Assembly (NCBI GenBank): GCA_030584105.1
Contig: CP129491.1
Span: 620,001-684,000, forward strand
Length of the DNA stretch: 64,000 nt
From: UTCHB3 sp002050155
Lineage (GTDB): Bacteria; Bacteroidota; Ignavibacteria; Ignavibacteriales; Ignavibacteriaceae
Direction: 5' to 3'
The notes below the pieces were generated by a model. That model was not told the DNA's origin. It saw only the letters and a list, made by a program, of their open reading frames with translations, and did no database searches. The number at the start of each line of letters is the position of its first letter. The first letter of the stretch is position 1. The translations under genes were made by a program, and so were the position numbers. Below are positions 43,210-53,888 of the stretch, in pieces.

Positions 43210-46200
43210 TTGCCCGTCATTAAGAAAGTTAAATCTTTAGAAGGCAGATTTTTACGGAATTTTATTGTCTTTTTTATAACGGTGCTCGTTTTCGCTGTTG
43301 CAACCGGATTTATGATGAAAGACGGCGGGGGTGTATATACTCCTGTCAGATATTTCCCCGATTTCTCCGCCGGTAAGTTTAATTCTCAGCATAATTCGAA
43401 GTACGGCAAACAAACCGGAAAAGAAGAGCATTCCCCCTCGGAAAAAAAGGGGGGAGTTAAGCCAAAGGTTAACCCTTTTCCATTCTCTATTCCGTTGGAT
43501 ATGATGTTGGGCGATTTCGGTGTTCAGGATACGATTGACCATCCTTCCGACTCTACCGCAAATCAAACGGATTCATCTGAAGTGTCGGCAACACTTCCTG
43601 CAGATTTCAATGCCGTACAAACTGAAACAGCGCCTGAATCAACAGAAGCGCCTTATGCGTTTTCTGATGAAACCAGTTTGAAACCGGGCGAACTCCCTGC
43701 GAGTGCCTCAGCCGCACCCGATTCTATTCCACCGAAAGATTCTTCCATTACAGATTCCACACTTGCTGCAGTGAAAGATTCGGCTCTTGCTGCACTGAAA
43801 GATACAATAGCGACGGATTCAACACTGCAGGATACTGTTAAACTTGATCCTATGGCGATTGATTCAACCGCAAGGCTGAACTATTTTAAGGTAAAAAGAG
43901 AAGATGTGCCTTATTCCAAGTTTCAGACTGAGAAAAAGAGTTCATTTTTTGCTAATCCTACAAACTACAAGAGGGTAGTAGAAATTGATTCAACCGGTGG
44001 ATTTGTAAACATAAAAGAATTTATAGGCAATATGCCGTATAAATATACGCTTCGGCTCCCGTTCGATCAGTATCTAAAAATGGCAATGGATAATAAAAAC
44101 GCCGGAATGTGGCAGGATTTAGGTTACAAATATGAATTGAAAGAGACGAAAAAGGGGCTTTCCGACTTCCTGAAAGACATTACTGACTTTGAAATCCCAC
44201 TTCCGAGTGTTGGTGTGTTGAGTATTTTTGGACCTCCCGTAATCAGTTTAAGGATCGGAGGTGCGGTTGATATACACGCCGCCTGGCGAAATGAAAGCAC
44301 AGAGGGTATTACGGCTTCACTTCTTGGTAACACACGAAATGAACCGGATTTTAAGCAACAGGTTCAGATTAATGTAAGCGGTACTATTGGTGATAAGCTT
44401 AACATAAACGCCGACTGGAACACCGAACGGAACTTTGAGTATGAAAACCAGCTGAAAATTAAATATACCGGTTACGAAGATGAAATAGTGCAGAGTGTTG
44501 AAGCGGGTAATGTGTCGTTGCAAACATCAGGTTTGGTTGGCGGTTCTGAGGCTTTGTTTGGGGTTAAAGCAAACTTTAAAATGGGTCCGTTCACCTTAAC
44601 CGCTTTGGTTTCGCAAAAGAAAGCGGAAGTTAAAGAGAAAGACTTAGGCGGCGGTACTGTATCGCAGGATTTTACAAAACGGGCGTATGATTACTCGACT
44701 AACCACTTCTTTCTGGATACTTTATATGCGGATACTTCCGCTGCGCTGAACCTTTTTTATCGCTATTACGCTAACCCAACCCCTGAAATTGTTCAGGAAT
44801 TTTTTGTTAAAGACATTGAAGTTTGGAAATCTATCAACCAGACATTAAAAGACCCGAACGAGCGCTCTGCGAACGCCTACATATCGCTTCCACCGATTGG
44901 TCAAGGGCAAAGTTATCCCGATAGCTACAGAGCATTAGATGTGGAAGAAGTGCCGGGGCAGGTTGTTAAAGGGCGTTTTATTAAGCTTACCGATGGAGTT
45001 GACTATATAGTCCACCGTGAAACCGGGTATATTTCGTTCAAAACCAATGTTCAGGATCAGGATATTATTGCGGTTGCCTACCGGACGGAGGGTGTAAACA
45101 CCGCCAGCTCGGCAGATGACCTTTTCTACGGCGAGTTTTTGGATCAGTCCAAAGGGCAGGCTGATACAACACAGCGCTTGGTTCTTAAACTGGTTAAACC
45201 TCAGTTTCTGCAGCCGACACTTTCGACCGCCTGGAAGCTGATGCTTAAGAACATCTATGCTATGGGTGGCAGAAATGTGAAGGAAGACGGGTTTGAATTT
45301 GACCTTAAATACGAAGTTGACGGTGGCGAACCACAGCCCGTTCTCGGTAGTGTAAGGTTATTGAATGCTTTCGGTTTAGACTTGGTGGGGCCGAACAAAA
45401 TGCCCCCACCGGATGGGAAGTTTGACTTTAAACCGGGCATCACGATTTTAGTTGAAACCGGTGAGGTAATTTTCCCGACACTTCAGCCTTTTGGGCGAAA
45501 CCTGTCAAGCGGTATTCCGAATGCTGATTCACTGAAATATATGGCGATTTATGACCAGACTCTAACTTTCGCAAAACAGGACAAACTGAAAGATAAGTGG
45601 GTTTTAACGGGTAAGTTTTCCGGCGAGGCATCTTCAACATATCAGTTGGGTTTCAATGTTGTTGAAAACTCTGTGAAGGTTTATTTGGATGGGCGCCTGC
45701 TTAGCCTTGGAACAGACTATGTGGTCGATTATAACATTGGTCAGGTAACTATCCGAAATTCCGCGGCGCTTTCGCCCGGCGCAAAATTGAGAATAACTTA
45801 CGAAGAGAACGACCTGTTCCAACTGGCTTCAAAAACGCTTTTTGGCGCAAGAGGTATTTTGGATATTTCGAAAAAAACGAAACTCGGTTTTTCGGCGCTA
45901 ACTCTTTCACAGCAAACACTTTCGGATAAGGTAAGAATCGGTGAAGAGCCTTTAAGCAACTTTATTCTTGGGTTAGATTTTCAGACTTCGCACGACCTTC
46001 CGTTCCTGACCAACCTGATCGATAATGTTCTTTCAACAAAAGAAATGTCGTCTATTTCTTTTACAGGCGAGGCGGCTTACATGAACCCCGATCCGAACAC
46101 GAAGAAAAGTACAATTGAGAGCGACGGCGGTAAATCAATCGCTTATATTGACGATTTTGAGGGTGCTAAAAGAACCATCCCAATCGGCATTACATATGGT

Positions 46201-49200
46201 GCATGGAAAGACCTTTCGGCGCCTGATAGTTTGCCGTCATTATCGGGATTAACCCGCCAACAAAGAATGAACTACAAAGGTAAGGCTTGGTGGTTTAATG
46301 TGTTGCCATCGGATGTTAAAATTGCGGATATCTGGCCCAACAGATCGGCTATACGCGGCGAAGATTTTGTTACCGTTCTCGATTTTGCATTTAAACCCGA
46401 TGGTATCGGTCCTTATAACTACACTCCAAACTTAAGCGACCCAAGAAAGGCATGGGGCGGTATGATGAAGGTTCTTTCTTCAACTGCGAATAATCTTGTG
46501 GATGAAAATATCGAATTTATCGAGTTTTGGATGAACATAAGAACCTCAACGCCCGACGCAAAAATTTATATTGATCTTGGCAAGATTTCTGAAGATGTTA
46601 TTCCTAACAACAAATTAGATTCAGAAGATAAAGCACCCCAAAACGAACTTATAGATGAAGGTGAGGATACCGGACTTGACGGCTTGTTTGATCCGGAAGA
46701 GAGAGCTGTTTTCGGAAGCACTGAAGCTGACCCGAGCCACGATAACTTTGGTTTAGTTAACTCGAGCACTTTTGATATTTTTAACTTTTACAATATCAAC
46801 GGAACTGAAGGGAACGCTCAGCTGACTGATATAGGGCGAATTCCGGATACGGAAGATTTGAACAGAAACGGCGTTTTGGATCAGGTTAACTCCTATTTCA
46901 GATACGAAATTCCAATAGATACAAGTGCCGAGAGGAACCCGTTCATCAAGGGTGGTGGTAACAATGCAGGTTGGTATTTGGTGCGGGTACCGTTGAAAGA
47001 TTACCAAAAGGAGGTTGGTAAACCAAGTTTTACACTCGTTGAATTTATAAGATTTTTCGTTACCGATGCCGATGGTCTCGTTTCTATCAGGTTAGCTGAC
47101 TTTAACTTAGTGGGTAACCAATGGCGCAAAGCTATCGATAACGATACACTTCTTTCCGTTTCGGTTGTGAACATTGAAGATAACCCCGATTATTTTTCAC
47201 CTGGCGGCGTTGCAAGAGAGAGAGACAGAAGCAGACCGGATCAGGAGATTTATCGTAATGAACAATCTTTAGATTTAATTATTAACGGGCTTCCGCCCCA
47301 AGTAAGCCGAGAAGCGGTTAAATATCTTTTCAGGCCCCTCGATGTTTTCAATTATTCCGAAATGAAATTGTTCATTCACGGGGATTCTTTATCCACTCCG
47401 GGTTCAATTACTTATGAGTATGAGCCGGGGAAATATTCCTCCGAGTTTTTCTTCAGGTTTGGTACTGATACAAATAACTATTATGAATACCGACAGCCTG
47501 TGTTATCCGGGTGGCAGGAAATTAGTATCCTTTTCAGCCAGTTGACTGCGATTAAACAAGCGAGGGATAGCGTAAACACAATTTACAGGCAACCCGTTGA
47601 AGGAAAACCGGGGCACTTCTATGTGGTGAAAGGAAACGCAACGCTTACATCGGTGAAATTCCTTAGCGTTGGAATAAGAAACACATATCCGTTTGCCGAT
47701 TTACACGGTGAAATATGGGTGAATGAGTTAAGGGTGGTGGGTGCTGATAATACCCCGGGCTGGGCTTACACCGCCTCAGCTTCGTTGAAATTTGCCGATA
47801 TTTTAACGGTTAATGCTAATATCAGTCAGACTGACCCCTATTTCCACAGGTTAGCTGACAGATTCGGCAGCAGGGTGCAAAACAAGAACTGGGGTGTTTC
47901 TGCAGACTTGGACATTTTAAAACTGTTGCCGGTTCCATTACCCGGGAGTAACCTTAGAGTTAACTATTCACGAACTGAAAGTGTGGGTGACCCTCTTTAT
48001 CTGCCGGGAACTGATATTAAAGTTTCAGAAGCCGCAAGGATTCAAAAAGAAAAAATGATCAGCGAGGGTGTTGATCAGGTGGAGGCTGACAAGACTGCCG
48101 AACAAATTGTGGATGACTCCAGGACTGTTAATATTTCGGACACCTGGACGGTGGCGAATGTCCAAATTAAAGTGCCATCCGATTTTTGGGTGATACGCGA
48201 TATTTTAAACAATTTAACATATAACTTTAACTATAACAGTTCGTTCAGCCGTAACCCAACGACGCTTTCCTCAAAAAACTGGCAATGGAATGCAAGTATT
48301 AACTATGGGTTAACTTTCAGCCCGAATAACTTTTTTGAGCCCGGCAAGATTCCAATTTTGGGTGAACCTATTGCTATTTTCACCGATTATAAAGACGCAA
48401 GAATTTATTATTCACCACAAAACCTAACCTGGAATATCTCGGCAAGACGGTCTTATGCGCTAACACAGACAAGAGCAATGGGGCAAGCTCTTTCGCAGGA
48501 GACGATTTCACGGGATTTTACCGCAAACAGAGGGTTTAATTTTAACTGGAAAGTTACCGAAAAGGCATTGATAAACCTTACGATTGCATATCAGACTGAT
48601 TTTGCTTCTTCGCTTTCGTATCTGGAAACCGACGAATTCAATAACGCAAGACCTGAAAGTATGATTTGGAGCGACATTTTCAGTGGGCAGTTCTTTGGGC
48701 ACGATTTCAGATATAACCAAAGCCTTGATATTAAAACTTCGCCCCGTCTTCCTTCAATTGGCAGAATAAACGAGTTTTTCCAGTTAACTGCCGGGTACAA
48801 TGTTAAGTATGGGTGGAACAACGATTTTCAACAGCCACAGGTGGGTAGAAGTGCTGGCTTCCAGAACCGCACAAACCTCGGTTTAAGGCTGAGACTTAAA
48901 GCATTGACTGCACCATGGTTTGAAGAAAGTCCAACAGCCGCAAAACCCGCTGCTCAGCCGGAGGCGCCAAAACCGAGATCACGACCAAGAGATTTTGATG
49001 AAGAGGGCGATAAAAAAGAAGGCGGAGATGGTTCGGAAAAACCGAATGAAGAGCCCTCGGTTGTTGTGCAGGACACCGTTCCGGCTGTGGATAAACCTTC
49101 AGTGTTGCGTAATATCTGGGGTTTGTTAAAGAATGCCGTGCGAATTTTGATCTTTGACTATGACAACATAACCATGGATTATTCGAACGATGTTAATGTT

Positions 49201-50355
49201 ACCGGGAACGGTATTCGTGGGTTTGGAAATGGGTTTAAGAATTTCTGGGGCTTAAACCAAAGTAACGATGAGGGACCCGACAGGCTCTTCATTCTTGGGC
49301 TTAACCACGATATTGGGCCCCGTGCGGCAAATGCCAACTTAACGAATAACTACGCAGAGAAAAACAATCTTGATATTCGTACATCTAAGCCGTTGTGGGA
49401 AGGGGCTAAAATTGATCTTTCGTGGAAGGTAAGTTGGTCGATTAATAAATCCACCACTCTGCAGAGTGACGAAAATGGCAGTTTATTTGTTCAGAATATC
49501 TCTTCAACCGGAAACACAACGAGATCGTTCTTCACGATGCCGCCGGTTCTGTTCCTTTCGATTTTCAAAAGCGGGATAAAACGGGTTAATGAACTGTATG
49601 ACAGAAACGACGAAGACCCTGCGGGCAACCTCTCGAGTGCTTTTGTTAAAGGATTTGAATCGATGCCGCTTCTGGGAAGTCTGGGCGCTCTGGGTGATTT
49701 TATTAACTATATTCCAAGGCCTAACTGGCGCTTTAGTTGGGACGGACTTGAGAAGCTCGGGCTTTTCCAGGGATTTGCAAAGAAAGTTTCGATCGATCAT
49801 TCTTACTCTTCTGAATACACAGAGGGTTGGAAAATAACGCCCGATGGCGACAAGGTTGTTCAAACGCAGAGGATCAACTACAATTTTGCGCCATTGCTTG
49901 GGCTTAACATTACTTTCAACAATTTGTGGGGTGGTAACTTCTCGGGTAGGGTACAGTTTAACACGAGAACTTCGTATGACTTGGGAACCTCCACTAAAAA
50001 CATTACCGAAAACCTGAACCGCGATATCGGTATAACGCTGAATTATTCAAAAGCGGGTTTTGAAATACCGCTGTTTGGGCTTGCTCTTAAGAATGATATT
50101 GAGTTCAGTTTGTCTTACACAAACACTAAAAACTCGACTGTTCAATATGATATGGAGCGCTTTACGGAAGAGGGGATTCCACAAAACGGAACGACAACCA
50201 CCACTATTGAACCGCGAATTAAGTATGTTATCAGTTCGCGTGTTACAGTTTCGCTTTTCTACAAACGCTCTGATACTACCCCCGAGGGAGCCGCCCGAAT
50301 ACCGCCAACCACACGAAATGAAGCAGGGTTGGATATTAAGATTTCAATTCAGTAG
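43210..50355 (+). CDS. sprA: SprA, outer-membrane component of the type IX secretion system
   Basis: A 2381-residue protein, close to the size of known SprA. The N-terminus has a membrane segment (FIVFFITVLVFAVATGF) acting as export signal; a Pro/Ser/Thr/Asp-rich stretch follows and then repeated SprA_N-like blocks, e.g. GAVDIHAAWRNESTEG and VNISDTWTV, alternating with beta-strand-rich regions of the large barrel. The start is TTG at 43210; the first in-frame ATG (43312) would cut off the membrane segment. It forms the protein-conducting pore for T9SS substrates such as the nuclease at 10436. Convergent with gdpD-like. Confidence 0.93.
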   Translation: MPVIKKVKSLEGRFLRNFIVFFITVLVFAVATGFMMKDGGGVYTPVRYFPDFSAGKFNSQHNSKYGKQTGKEEHSPSEKKGGVKPKVNPFPFSIPLDMMLGDFGVQDTIDHPSDSTANQTDSSEVSATLPADFNAVQTETAPESTEAPYAFSDETSLKPGELPASASAAPDSIPPKDSSITDSTLAAVKDSALAALKDTIATDSTLQDTVKLDPMAIDSTARLNYFKVKREDVPYSKFQTEKKSSFFANPTNYKRVVEIDSTGGFVNIKEFIGNMPYKYTLRLPFDQYLKMAMDNKNAGMWQDLGYKYELKETKKGLSDFLKDITDFEIPLPSVGVLSIFGPPVISLRIGGAVDIHAAWRNESTEGITASLLGNTRNEPDFKQQVQINVSGTIGDKLNINADWNTERNFEYENQLKIKYTGYEDEIVQSVEAGNVSLQTSGLVGGSEALFGVKANFKMGPFTLTALVSQKKAEVKEKDLGGGTVSQDFTKRAYDYSTNHFFLDTLYADTSAALNLFYRYYANPTPEIVQEFFVKDIEVWKSINQTLKDPNERSANAYISLPPIGQGQSYPDSYRALDVEEVPGQVVKGRFIKLTDGVDYIVHRETGYISFKTNVQDQDIIAVAYRTEGVNTASSADDLFYGEFLDQSKGQADTTQRLVLKLVKPQFLQPTLSTAWKLMLKNIYAMGGRNVKEDGFEFDLKYEVDGGEPQPVLGSVRLLNAFGLDLVGPNKMPPPDGKFDFKPGITILVETGEVIFPTLQPFGRNLSSGIPNADSLKYMAIYDQTLTFAKQDKLKDKWVLTGKFSGEASSTYQLGFNVVENSVKVYLDGRLLSLGTDYVVDYNIGQVTIRNSAALSPGAKLRITYEENDLFQLASKTLFGARGILDISKKTKLGFSALTLSQQTLSDKVRIGEEPLSNFILGLDFQTSHDLPFLTNLIDNVLSTKEMSSISFTGEAAYMNPDPNTKKSTIESDGGKSIAYIDDFEGAKRTIPIGITYGAWKDLSAPDSLPSLSGLTRQQRMNYKGKAWWFNVLPSDVKIADIWPNRSAIRGEDFVTVLDFAFKPDGIGPYNYTPNLSDPRKAWGGMMKVLSSTANNLVDENIEFIEFWMNIRTSTPDAKIYIDLGKISEDVIPNNKLDSEDKAPQNELIDEGEDTGLDGLFDPEERAVFGSTEADPSHDNFGLVNSSTFDIFNFYNINGTEGNAQLTDIGRIPDTEDLNRNGVLDQVNSYFRYEIPIDTSAERNPFIKGGGNNAGWYLVRVPLKDYQKEVGKPSFTLVEFIRFFVTDADGLVSIRLADFNLVGNQWRKAIDNDTLLSVSVVNIEDNPDYFSPGGVARERDRSRPDQEIYRNEQSLDLIINGLPPQVSREAVKYLFRPLDVFNYSEMKLFIHGDSLSTPGSITYEYEPGKYSSEFFFRFGTDTNNYYEYRQPVLSGWQEISILFSQLTAIKQARDSVNTIYRQPVEGKPGHFYVVKGNATLTSVKFLSVGIRNTYPFADLHGEIWVNELRVVGADNTPGWAYTASASLKFADILTVNANISQTDPYFHRLADRFGSRVQNKNWGVSADLDILKLLPVPLPGSNLRVNYSRTESVGDPLYLPGTDIKVSEAARIQKEKMISEGVDQVEADKTAEQIVDDSRTVNISDTWTVANVQIKVPSDFWVIRDILNNLTYNFNYNSSFSRNPTTLSSKNWQWNASINYGLTFSPNNFFEPGKIPILGEPIAIFTDYKDARIYYSPQNLTWNISARRSYALTQTRAMGQALSQETISRDFTANRGFNFNWKVTEKALINLTIAYQTDFASSLSYLETDEFNNARPESMIWSDIFSGQFFGHDFRYNQSLDIKTSPRLPSIGRINEFFQLTAGYNVKYGWNNDFQQPQVGRSAGFQNRTNLGLRLRLKALTAPWFEESPTAAKPAAQPEAPKPRSRPRDFDEEGDKKEGGDGSEKPNEEPSVVVQDTVPAVDKPSVLRNIWGLLKNAVRILIFDYDNITMDYSNDVNVTGNGIRGFGNGFKNFWGLNQSNDEGPDRLFILGLNHDIGPRAANANLTNNYAEKNNLDIRTSKPLWEGAKIDLSWKVSWSINKSTTLQSDENGSLFVQNISSTGNTTRSFFTMPPVLFLSIFKSGIKRVNELYDRNDEDPAGNLSSAFVKGFESMPLLGSLGALGDFINYIPRPNWRFSWDGLEKLGLFQGFAKKVSIDHSYSSEYTEGWKITPDGDKVVQTQRINYNFAPLLGLNITFNNLWGGNFSGRVQFNTRTSYDLGTSTKNITENLNRDIGITLNYSKAGFEIPLFGLALKNDIEFSLSYTNTKNSTVQYDMERFTEEGIPQNGTTTTTIEPRIKYVISSRVTVSLFYKRSDTTPEGAARIPPTTRNEAGLDIKISIQ

Positions 50356-50388
50356 CCCTTGTACTGTTAATTTTCTTAAGTTAAGTTT

Positions 50389-51495
50389 TTAATATTTGCT
50401 TACTAATTCAGGGTTATCGCTAAGGATGAAGGGGTAGTCAAGGTTTTTGGGGAGTGTTAATAAATCTTTTTGCTTGTTAATTGAATAGGGAATTATCCCT
50501 GTCGGTTGTTTGAGCAGATTTGCATAGCGATTGTTCAGGCTCTTATATTGAGTGCACAAAAAACCGTTTGTATCGTTGATAACTTCCATTAGCCTGCCGG
50601 TTGGGGGAGCGGCTAAGGTGTGTTCAAAGTCTCTTTTAATGCTGCATGTTCTCTTGCGGTTTTCAGATTGTGAAAATTCTTTTGAGTTGTAATCATTAAA
50701 ATTAAAGTTTATATTTTTCAAGTTTTGACTTTTCGCCATCGAAAGAAATTCTGCAAGTGAGCGGGTTTTTCTAAAGATGTTACGCTCTTTTAAGAAAAAT
50801 TTTGTTATTTGATAAACAACGGCTGACCCAATATAGTTATGACTGAAACAAAGGGGAAGTGTTGGCTCCAATCGGTTTATTTCAAAAAGAACTTCAGGCA
50901 ACCAGGAAACAATTACTGTATGTGGAAGAAGATTTCGATCTTTTAACTCTTTCAGTATTGTTTTCTCGCCGCCGAAATCTTTAATATCTACGAAGATTTT
51001 GCTTTCATCTCTTTTTTTTTCGACAAACAAATCTAAAACTTCCTGAAGAGTTACAACGAGGTTTGTTTCCGTTTCACTTTTTGAGGAATCTTCAGTAAGT
51101 TTTCTAATTTCGCCTTTTTGAAAGTTTACGGTTATCTTTTCCGGTTCGTTTTTTTTGGGAGCTGAGGTTAACTTTTCCGGTTCATTTTTTTTTGGAGCTG
51201 AGGTTAACTTTTCAGTTTCGCTTTCAGCATGATTGTGAACCTTGTTGACTGTTGCTTTTTCGAAACTTCTTTCAGAAAATTTCATAACTTCGTGAAAAAA
51301 AGAAGTTACGATATCATACTGTTCCCCCGTTGAATTTACTAAGAATCGATCGTGGTTAAGTACCGGCACGCCGTCTTTGGTAAGCCGTAGATCGAACTCA
51401 TAAAATTTTACGCCCGCCTCTAAGGCGTTTCTGAAACCATCCAAAGAATTTTCTCTGTTGCTGAAACCGCGAAACCTGTGTGTTACGATATTCAT
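50389..51495 (-). CDS. Glycerophosphodiester phosphodiesterase-like protein with a repeat-containing insert
   Basis: A 368-residue GDPD TIM-barrel protein. His6-Arg7, Glu33, Asp35 and His48 (THRFRG; YEFDLRLTKDG; LNHDR) are present, the catalytic metal and acid residues. About 80 residues are inserted between the first strands and carry a 12-residue repeat twice (EKLTSAPKKNEP), built from a 36-bp tandem duplication. The normal HRG motif is HRFRG. The substrate is probably glycerophosphodiesters. Stop close to and convergent with sprA. Confidence 0.84.
   Translation of the reverse strand: MNIVTHRFRGFSNRENSLDGFRNALEAGVKFYEFDLRLTKDGVPVLNHDRFLVNSTGEQYDIVTSFFHEVMKFSERSFEKATVNKVHNHAESETEKLTSAPKKNEPEKLTSAPKKNEPEKITVNFQKGEIRKLTEDSSKSETETNLVVTLQEVLDLFVEKKRDESKIFVDIKDFGGEKTILKELKDRNLLPHTVIVSWLPEVLFEINRLEPTLPLCFSHNYIGSAVVYQITKFFLKERNIFRKTRSLAEFLSMAKSQNLKNINFNFNDYNSKEFSQSENRKRTCSIKRDFEHTLAAPPTGRLMEVINDTNGFLCTQYKSLNNRYANLLKQPTGIIPYSINKQKDLLTLPKNLDYPFILSDNPELVSKY
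51134..51218. repeat. 36-bp tandem duplication inside the GDPD gene
   Basis: Two 36-bp units (51134-51169, 51170-51205) and a partial third to about 51218, in frame (12 codons each), so the reading frame is kept. Each contains a T-run of eight or nine, encoding lysine-rich KKNE in the reverse direction. Confidence 0.75.
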
Positions 51496-51552
51496 TATTT
51501 ATTGATTAAATTTAAAAATGTGTTTTTTGAATATTAAAATAGGCAGAAATCG

Positions 51553-52536
51553 TTGTCTGAGAAAAAGAAAAAGTTAACCGGTTTACTAATACTTGAAATA
51601 ATTCTGATTTTGTTGCTGTTGGTAACAATTCAGTATGAAAAATATTTACTGACAGCCGTAGTAGCCTTCAAGTTGCTTTTTGTCTCTTTCCGATATTACC
51701 ACCTGAGAAGGCTGCTTGAGTCATTTTCAAACTTCAGAAATTTCAAACATCAGCCCGATGAAGGTTCTTTTGAGGGGCAAGCGCCTGAATTATTTTTAAA
51801 CAATAAGCAGAAAACCGGTGTGCTGCTTTTACACGGTTTTTCTTCCACTCCGAGAGAGTTTAAGCCTCTTACTGACCAACTAAGGGAGAAGAGTATCCCG
51901 TATTACGCCCCAATTTTAACCGGTTTTGGTTTGGATGATACACATCTGCTTTCCGTTATCCGGGCGCAGGATTGGATGAGAGATGCAGTTAACGCTTTCG
52001 ATCTGCTTTCTGCTGATTGTGATGAAGTGTGTATCGTAGGTAACTCAATGGGTGCACTTCTTGCCTGCCACATTGCCTCTAAACGATTTGTGCCCAAACT
52101 GATATTAACGGCGCCATATCTGCTTTCCAAGAAAAAACATGAATTGGGGCGTAAACTGCTGATTGGCAGTCCAATAGGCTGGCTGATAAGAATGTTTAAC
52201 CCGTATGTTAAAAAAAGCGGAAAATCGAAAGCGCAAACAAATCTGCACGATCCGGAACCGCGATTTGTTTATGATGTGGTGCCCGTGCGCTCCATTGAGG
52301 CGATGTGGAGGCTACAGGATCGGGTGCAATATGAAAAAGTGCGGGCAGGGGATTCACTTGTGATTACGGGGCAAAATGACAATACTGTGGAAAACGAAAG
52401 AGTTTTTCCCCTCTTGGATAAAATCGGGCTTGATTATCAAAAAATGGAACTTCCTGAAACTGGGCACCTAATCTTTCGGGGACCCGAAGCTTTTAACGCC
52501 GTTAAGAAAATTTTGGAGTTTCTGGAGAAAGAGTAA
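51553..52536 (+). CDS. Membrane-anchored alpha/beta hydrolase
   Basis: A 327-residue hydrolase with two N-terminal membrane segments (residues 10-26 and 32-48). The nucleophile is Ser165 in VGNSMGALLA, with the oxyanion motif LLLHGFSSTPREF and a C-terminal acid and His (ETGHLIF). It resembles carboxylesterases/monoacylglycerol lipases (YvaK-like). Start codon TTG at 51553; the only in-frame Met before the catalytic region is far inside, so TTG is needed. Divergent from the GDPD gene. Confidence 0.85.
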   Translation: MSEKKKKLTGLLILEIILILLLLVTIQYEKYLLTAVVAFKLLFVSFRYYHLRRLLESFSNFRNFKHQPDEGSFEGQAPELFLNNKQKTGVLLLHGFSSTPREFKPLTDQLREKSIPYYAPILTGFGLDDTHLLSVIRAQDWMRDAVNAFDLLSADCDEVCIVGNSMGALLACHIASKRFVPKLILTAPYLLSKKKHELGRKLLIGSPIGWLIRMFNPYVKKSGKSKAQTNLHDPEPRFVYDVVPVRSIEAMWRLQDRVQYEKVRAGDSLVITGQNDNTVENERVFPLLDKIGLDYQKMELPETGHLIFRGPEAFNAVKKILEFLEKE

Positions 52537-52627
52537 AATTAAGCCGGGCAAACCCGGGCAAATCCTCTGTGGCAGAAAAGCAGGCAAATCAAGTCTAAAC
52601 ATTTAAAAGAGAATTATCCGGGGGAAG

Positions 52628-52715
52628 TTAAACGCTTCTGCTTTTCAGCCAAGTGAGCCGGCGGGTTTAAGAGCACACCAAAAATACCTTTTAAACACTT
52701 CTGTTTTTCAGCCAA
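52628..52715. repeat. meaB gene end copied in the downstream spacer
   Basis: TTAAACACTTCTGTTTTTCA (first 20 of 25 bases) at 52691-52715 encodes, on the minus strand, the last codons and stop of meaB. A 23/25 copy lies at 52628-52652, 63 bp further downstream of the stop. A short CCGGGCAAA duplication is also near 52543-52562. Confidence 0.7.
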
Positions 52716-53812
52716 ACCTCTTTCAACCGGTCAAATGCGGCAGAGGGGATAACCTCACCGTTCAACAGTTTTTCTTTCAGCCTTTTAAACTCTACCGAGA
52801 TTTTTTCATTTCTGAAGAATGAATCATAAAGGAAATCGCGAATCATAAACTCAACCCACTCAACATTTTGGCTTCTGCGTCGTGAGTAAAAAACTCCCGA
52901 TTCCTTTGTGGTTTTTTCAAATTTTTCGATTAACTCCCAAAGTTCCGGCACCCCTTCGCCTGTGAGAGCGGAAGCAGTATATGCTTTTGATACCCACCCT
53001 TCGGTTGAGGGGTACATATAGTGCAGTGCAGCAGAATATTCGGCTTTTGCAATCCGTGCAATTTTTTTGTTTTCACCATCGGCTTTGTTGATTACTATTG
53101 CGTCGGTAATTTCCATAACTCCTTTTTTCATCCCTTGCAGTTCATCGCCACCGCCGGGAATCAGAACTAAAAGGAAGAAATCAACCATCGAACGGACAGT
53201 AATTTCGCTTTGGCCAACGCCAACGGTTTCAACCAATATAACATCGTATTGGGCAGCTTCGCATGCAGTAATAGTTTCTCTTGTTTTTCGCGCCACTCCG
53301 CCGAGTGTACCGCCTGAAGCCGAAGGTCGAATGAAGCAATTGGGTTCTTTCGCCAGTTTTTCCATTCGGGTTTTATCGCCCAGAATGCTCCCTTTGCTTC
53401 GCGAACTTGAAGGGTCAATAGTTAAAACTGCCACTTTATGCCCCTTTTCAACCAACAAAACGCCGAGTGCTTCAATTAGTGTGCTCTTTCCTGCGCCGGG
53501 TACACCGCTGATTCCAATTCGGATCGATTTTCCGGCGTAAGGCGACAATTCCGCCAGGATTTCACTCACTCTTTTTTGATGTGCCGGTGAAGTACTTTCA
53601 ATAAAAGTGATCGTTTTAGCGAGCAAATTGCGGTTGTTATGAAGCACGCCTTCGATCAGTTCTGAATTGGTGTATTCCTTTCGTTTGAAAGTTCTCTTCG
53701 GTTTTGGCTCTTCGGTGCCGGTAACACCTTTAACAATCCGAATTGCAAATTCGTCGCCGTGATTCTCAGGCGTCCAATCAGGTTTGTAGGAGTTATTTTC
53801 TTCTTTTGGCAT
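52691..53812 (-). CDS. meaB: Methylmalonyl-CoA mutase chaperone GTPase MeaB (ArgK)
   Basis: A 373-residue G3E GTPase that guards loading and repair of B12-dependent mutase. Walker A is GVPGAGKST at 103-111; DPSSSRSKGSILGDKTRM and VETVGVGQSE follow, and NKAD gives guanine specificity. An N-terminal extension of about 45 residues is not needed for the fold. It is downstream of mutA and mutB on the same strand, separated by a 172-bp spacer with a 33-bp repeat. Confidence 0.93.
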   Translation of the reverse strand: MPKEENNSYKPDWTPENHGDEFAIRIVKGVTGTEEPKPKRTFKRKEYTNSELIEGVLHNNRNLLAKTITFIESTSPAHQKRVSEILAELSPYAGKSIRIGISGVPGAGKSTLIEALGVLLVEKGHKVAVLTIDPSSSRSKGSILGDKTRMEKLAKEPNCFIRPSASGGTLGGVARKTRETITACEAAQYDVILVETVGVGQSEITVRSMVDFFLLVLIPGGGDELQGMKKGVMEITDAIVINKADGENKKIARIAKAEYSAALHYMYPSTEGWVSKAYTASALTGEGVPELWELIEKFEKTTKESGVFYSRRRSQNVEWVEFMIRDFLYDSFFRNEKISVEFKRLKEKLLNGEVIPSAAFDRLKEVWLKNRSV

Positions 53813-53888
53813 AAAATTTATTTAAAAATCAGCAATGCCATCCGCTACATAAACAACGGACAGGTAATGTTACAAAAAATTGAAAAAG

